This document shows, one piece after another, positions 61,196 to 64,000 of a DNA stretch of 64,000 nt (positions within the stretch are counted from its first letter, which is position 1; the number at the start of each line of letters is the position of its first letter). A program made the position numbers and the translations under genes. Source of the DNA: Methylococcus sp. Mc7 (GTDB lineage: Bacteria; Pseudomonadota; Gammaproteobacteria; Methylococcales; Methylococcaceae); NCBI RefSeq assembly GCF_019285515.1, contig NZ_CP079095.1:2388501-2452500 (forward strand). Reading direction: 5' to 3'. The notes under the pieces are model-generated. The model was not told the DNA's origin. It did no database searches and saw nothing but the letters and a program-made list of their open reading frames with translations.

Positions 61196-62971
61196 CTAGA
61201 AACGGGCATTCAGGTCGACCAGCAAGGAGTTCACGTCATAGGTCGGTCCCACGATGGCCGAACTGGACATCCAACGCAGATTGAGCCAGGTGTTGTTGGC
61301 GATGGCATAGTTGCCGGACAGCACCCAGCCCTTGGCGTTGGTGCCGCCGTAGGCGTGGAAATTGGAATCGGTGAAGGCGTCCAGCACCGAGTCCGCGTCC
61401 AGGTACTTGTAGGCTAGCCAGACGTTCCAGTCGCCGAACCGCTGGATGTTGGGCTCGCCGACTTCGACCCGCGCCTGGAAGGCATTGGTATGCGGCGACA
61501 GGTCCTCGCCGAGGGTGTCGTAGATCTGCTGCTGGTCGAAGCCGAAGTTGTGGGAGTAGCTTCCGATCAGCATGACGTGATGGGGATAGAAGCCGGTGTA
61601 GTCGTAGGTCATGGTGACGTCGAAAATTTCGAATTTCGACGCCAGGCCCACCAGGCGCGGCTCCGTCGCGGAATTGAGATCGTTGCTGATGCGCGCGAGG
61701 CTGTTGCCCTGGGTGAAGAACTCGGGGGCGGTCCAGTCGTACTTGGTGCTGCCCAGGGGATCGCGCCGCGCCTGGGTGTTGTTGTAGTCGTAATAGGCCA
61801 CGCCGAACTTGAAGCGGTTGTTGCGGTTGAACAGATAGTCCAGGCCGCCCTGCGCCGCCCACAGATACTTGCTGGTGCCGAAGAACGAGTCTTCCTCGAG
61901 CGGGAAGGCGCCGAGGGTCAGATAGGCTTCGTTCGGCTTGGTGTAGCCCCAGTTGAACTGCTGGCGTCCCGCAGTGCTGACCACGTGGTAGGCGATGACT
62001 TCCGGATTGAAGTCATGCCCGAACGGGAAGCGGAAGGTTCCGGAAAATCCTTCGAAATTGAGGTCCGGATCGAACAAGTTGTCGGTGCTGAACCACGGAT
62101 TCGCGATCCTGCCCGCCCACAAGGTGGCCCAGTCCTGGCCCTTGTCGTCCAGGTAGTCGTATTGCAGGAAGGCGCGGTCGAGCTGCACCTCGTATCCTTG
62201 CCCGTACTGGCCCAGGGTCTGGTTGGTGGAAATGGGGCTGTAGTCGTTGCTGGTGGTCAGACGGACCTGGGTCTTCAGGCTGTCGGTGATTTTCGCGTCC
62301 AAACCCAAGCGCAATCTCAAGGTCCAGCGCTGGAAATCGTTCGTGGTGTTCCGGAAAGGGTTGTTGAGATGGGTGATTCCTCCGGCGGCATTGATCGCCG
62401 GCCAGTTGAAATAGGTATTGGGCCGGTTGTTGCTGCCGAAGAAGTTATCATGGAATCGCACGCGGAAATCGCCGAACAGCTTGAAGCGGTTGACCCAGTC
62501 GGGCAGCGCCGCCGGAACGCCCCACTTCTCCTGCTTGGCGTCCGCCTTGACCTCCTTGACCACCTCGTCCTTGAGTTCCTTGCGCACCTCGGTGCGGATT
62601 TCGTCCTTCACGAAGTCCGGTACGTAGGTGACCCGTACGGTACCCGGTTCGCCCTTGCCCTTTCCAGCCTTGCCCGAAACGCCATCCTTCTCTTCGGCTT
62701 TCTCCGCGCCGCCCGCCGCTGCCGACTGCTCGGCTTCCCGCGCTTCGGCCTTGGCCTCGGCAGCGGCTTTCTGCTCGGCCTGCCGGATCATCTGGTCCGC
62801 CTTGCCCTTGTCCAGGATGCCCTGCTGGACCAGCAGATCGATCAGGTTCAGCGTGGTGTTGCGCAGCTTGAGCAGTTCCTCCTTCTCGTTCTTCTCGCTG
62901 CCGTAGGCGGCGGGCGACCCCGCCAGCGCGCAGGAGACCAGCAGCGCAAGGGATTTGTGTTCGCTTTTCAT
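61196..62971 (-). CDS. Putative porin with N-terminal coiled-coil region
   Basis: The 591-residue protein has a signal peptide (ALLVSCALAGSPAAYGS), an N-terminal region with DLLVQQGILDKGKADQMIRQ and an Ala/Glu/Lys-rich coiled segment to about 150, and a beta-barrel from about 160 (FKLFGDFRVRFHDNFFGSNN, RWTLRLRLGLDAKITDSL, LQYDYLDDKGQDWATLWAGR) ending in LLVDLNARF with a terminal Phe. The pattern fits the putative-porin (Porin_5-type) family. It is located after tonB, so it may be a TonB-linked or passive channel for the same nutrient. Substrate is unknown. Confidence 0.82.
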   Translation of the reverse strand: MKSEHKSLALLVSCALAGSPAAYGSEKNEKEELLKLRNTTLNLIDLLVQQGILDKGKADQMIRQAEQKAAAEAKAEAREAEQSAAAGGAEKAEEKDGVSGKAGKGKGEPGTVRVTYVPDFVKDEIRTEVRKELKDEVVKEVKADAKQEKWGVPAALPDWVNRFKLFGDFRVRFHDNFFGSNNRPNTYFNWPAINAAGGITHLNNPFRNTTNDFQRWTLRLRLGLDAKITDSLKTQVRLTTSNDYSPISTNQTLGQYGQGYEVQLDRAFLQYDYLDDKGQDWATLWAGRIANPWFSTDNLFDPDLNFEGFSGTFRFPFGHDFNPEVIAYHVVSTAGRQQFNWGYTKPNEAYLTLGAFPLEEDSFFGTSKYLWAAQGGLDYLFNRNNRFKFGVAYYDYNNTQARRDPLGSTKYDWTAPEFFTQGNSLARISNDLNSATEPRLVGLASKFEIFDVTMTYDYTGFYPHHVMLIGSYSHNFGFDQQQIYDTLGEDLSPHTNAFQARVEVGEPNIQRFGDWNVWLAYKYLDADSVLDAFTDSNFHAYGGTNAKGWVLSGNYAIANNTWLNLRWMSSSAIVGPTYDVNSLLVDLNARF

Positions 62972-63031
62972 AATGTCCCGTTTGTTTGCCTCGCCGCATC
63001 CAAGGTGCGGTTGTTTTCAGTAGGTGGCCTG

Positions 63032-63694
63032 TTAACCTTCGGACTGGACCCTGATCTTGACCGGTTGCGGCATGCGCTCCGGGGGCGGCTCGAGCTGTCC
63101 GTGAATCGTTGCCAGCGCGGCCTTGAGGGCCTCGTCGATCTCTTCGATGCCGCTGGACTTTCCCAGCTCGACCCGGCTGATGGTGCCCTGGGGGCTGATC
63201 CAGATGTGGAGCACGGCCTGGTACCGGCTGTTACGCGCCCGGTCCTTGAGCTTTCTCTGCAACTCGCTGGAGACGGTCCGCTGCAGTTGCTGTCCGTACC
63301 AGATGATGGCGTTGCCGCCGCCTCCTCCGATCAGGCCGTGCCCGCCTTTCTTGCCGACCAGGCCGAAGGCGTCGCTCCCCGCGCCGCCTTCGGCATCCAC
63401 CCCCAGGTCTTCGCCCGGCGGCGGCTCCTCGGCCTGCTCGGGTTCCGGCTCCGGCTGGGGTTCCGGCTCCTCCATCTTGTCCTCCTTGACCTGGGGCTCC
63501 GGCGGCTTCTCCTGCGGAGGCGGGGGCGGCGGTGGGGGTGGCGGCTGAACCACGGTGATCTGCTGGATCTGCTTCTTGGTCTGCGCCGGCTTGTCGAACA
63601 GATCCCTGGCCAGATAGACGCCGAGGGCCACCAGCAGGACCAGAACCACGCCGACGGCGACTGGCAGATATCGGCGCATCAGCTTGATGTTCAT
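63032..63694 (-). CDS. Energy transducer TonB
   Basis: The 220-residue protein has one N-terminal membrane helix (VAVGVVLVLLVALGVYLA), a Pro/Glu-rich spacer with a run of ten Pro, an Ala/Gly-rich hinge and a C-terminal domain (YQAVLHIWISPQGTISRVEL, GIEEIDEALKAAL). It carries proton-motive energy from ExbBD to outer-membrane receptors. It starts 12 bases after the exbD stop. Confidence 0.9.
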   Translation of the reverse strand: MNIKLMRRYLPVAVGVVLVLLVALGVYLARDLFDKPAQTKKQIQQITVVQPPPPPPPPPPQEKPPEPQVKEDKMEEPEPQPEPEPEQAEEPPPGEDLGVDAEGGAGSDAFGLVGKKGGHGLIGGGGGNAIIWYGQQLQRTVSSELQRKLKDRARNSRYQAVLHIWISPQGTISRVELGKSSGIEEIDEALKAALATIHGQLEPPPERMPQPVKIRVQSEG

Positions 63695-63706
63695 GGAACG
63701 AGCCCG

Positions 63707-64000
63707 CTACTTGACCAGCTTCTGCGTCACCAGCCCCAACTGGCTGATTTCGAGGCGGGTGACGATGTCCAGCACTTCGACGACCTTCTGGTACTGGATC
63801 GAGGCGTCCGCCTTGAGCACCACGGGCAGGTCCGGCGTCGCCGCCTTGTACTGGGCCAGGCGGGTTTCCAGCTCCTCGGGCGACACCGGATAGGTGTCCA
63901 GGTAGATCGTGCCGTCCTGGGTGATGGAAATCGCCTTGGTCTTGGGCTTGGACAGGCTGGGCGTGCTGCTGGCCTTGGGCAGGTTCACCGTGATGCCCTG
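63707..64000 (-). CDS. exbD: Biopolymer transport protein ExbD (partial, N-terminus outside window)
   Basis: The frame is open through the right window edge; the 97 visible codons encode the periplasmic part (ITVNLPKASS, ISITQDGTIYLD, PVVLKADASIQYQKVVEVLD). The membrane helix with the functional Asp is outside the window. It is followed by tonB; exbB probably lies upstream of it. Confidence 0.9.
   Translation of the reverse strand, partial: QGITVNLPKASSTPSLSKPKTKAISITQDGTIYLDTYPVSPEELETRLAQYKAATPDLPVVLKADASIQYQKVVEVLDIVTRLEISQLGLVTQKLVK

Noticed and set aside
1-64000. CRISPR array
   Set aside because: No series of regularly spaced direct repeats was seen anywhere; the only short repeats are the two REP-like units and the 100-bp element.

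Overview
The window reads as chromosome of a GC-rich Gram-negative gammaproteobacterium: outer-membrane porins, a two-partner secretion system, TonB/ExbD, RND efflux, and an rplM-rpsI-tRNA-Gln block. A methanotroph of the Methylococcus type would fit, but no diagnostic C1 gene lies in the window, so that is inference only. REGION 1 (1-7715): a RiPP cluster built on a lasso-peptide plan: asparagine-synthetase-like cyclase (its 5' end lies outside the window), a 57-residue precursor with a lasso-type leader, HPr-kinase-like protein, radical SAM enzyme with extra cysteines, PqqD-like leader-binding protein, two nucleotidyltransferases and an ABC exporter. The precursor core has no Asp/Glu at ring positions 7-9, and a radical SAM enzyme is not part of the standard lasso set, so the product may be new. 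REGION 2 (8100-14580, minus strand): sulfate activation and uptake: CysN with a vestigial APS-kinase tail, CysD, a degenerate EAL protein, a sulfate-binding protein and an O/P-type porin. REGION 3 (14454-20199): a rearranged stretch. A porin - DUF2292 - glycosyltransferase block occurs twice, each copy decayed in complementary fashion, and between the copies sits an inverted, shortened copy of the secretion locus found at 31-46 kb. REGION 4 (20203-23090): WbpM-type dehydratase, ribosomal proteins L13 and S9, tRNA-Gln and a terminator. REGION 5 (23228-31066): a lipoprotein with a possible frameshift, an isoprenylcysteine-methyltransferase-like protein, an OmpR-type two-component pair, a VOC/YciI/VOC trio, a small cytochrome c and a cyclopropane fatty acid synthase. 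REGION 6 (31495-46244): four co-directional genes for a PKD-type exported protein, a periplasmic-binding-like protein, a ShlB/FhaC transporter and a 3349-residue filamentous-haemagglutinin-type protein. REGION 7 (about 46,900-55,740): a visibly more A+T-rich segment with a tripartite RND efflux system, two orphan exported proteins and a BASS-family transporter, probably acquired. REGION 8 (56012-60249): a SoxB/5'-nucleotidase-family gene cut by a complete IS1380-family element (inverted repeats and a 5-bp target duplication are visible; removing the element restores the frame), next to a decayed IS5-family fragment. REGION 9 (60409-64000, minus strand): ExbD (partial), TonB, a coiled-coil-headed porin and a periplasmic coiled-coil protein, probably one TonB-energised uptake operon that continues beyond the window.
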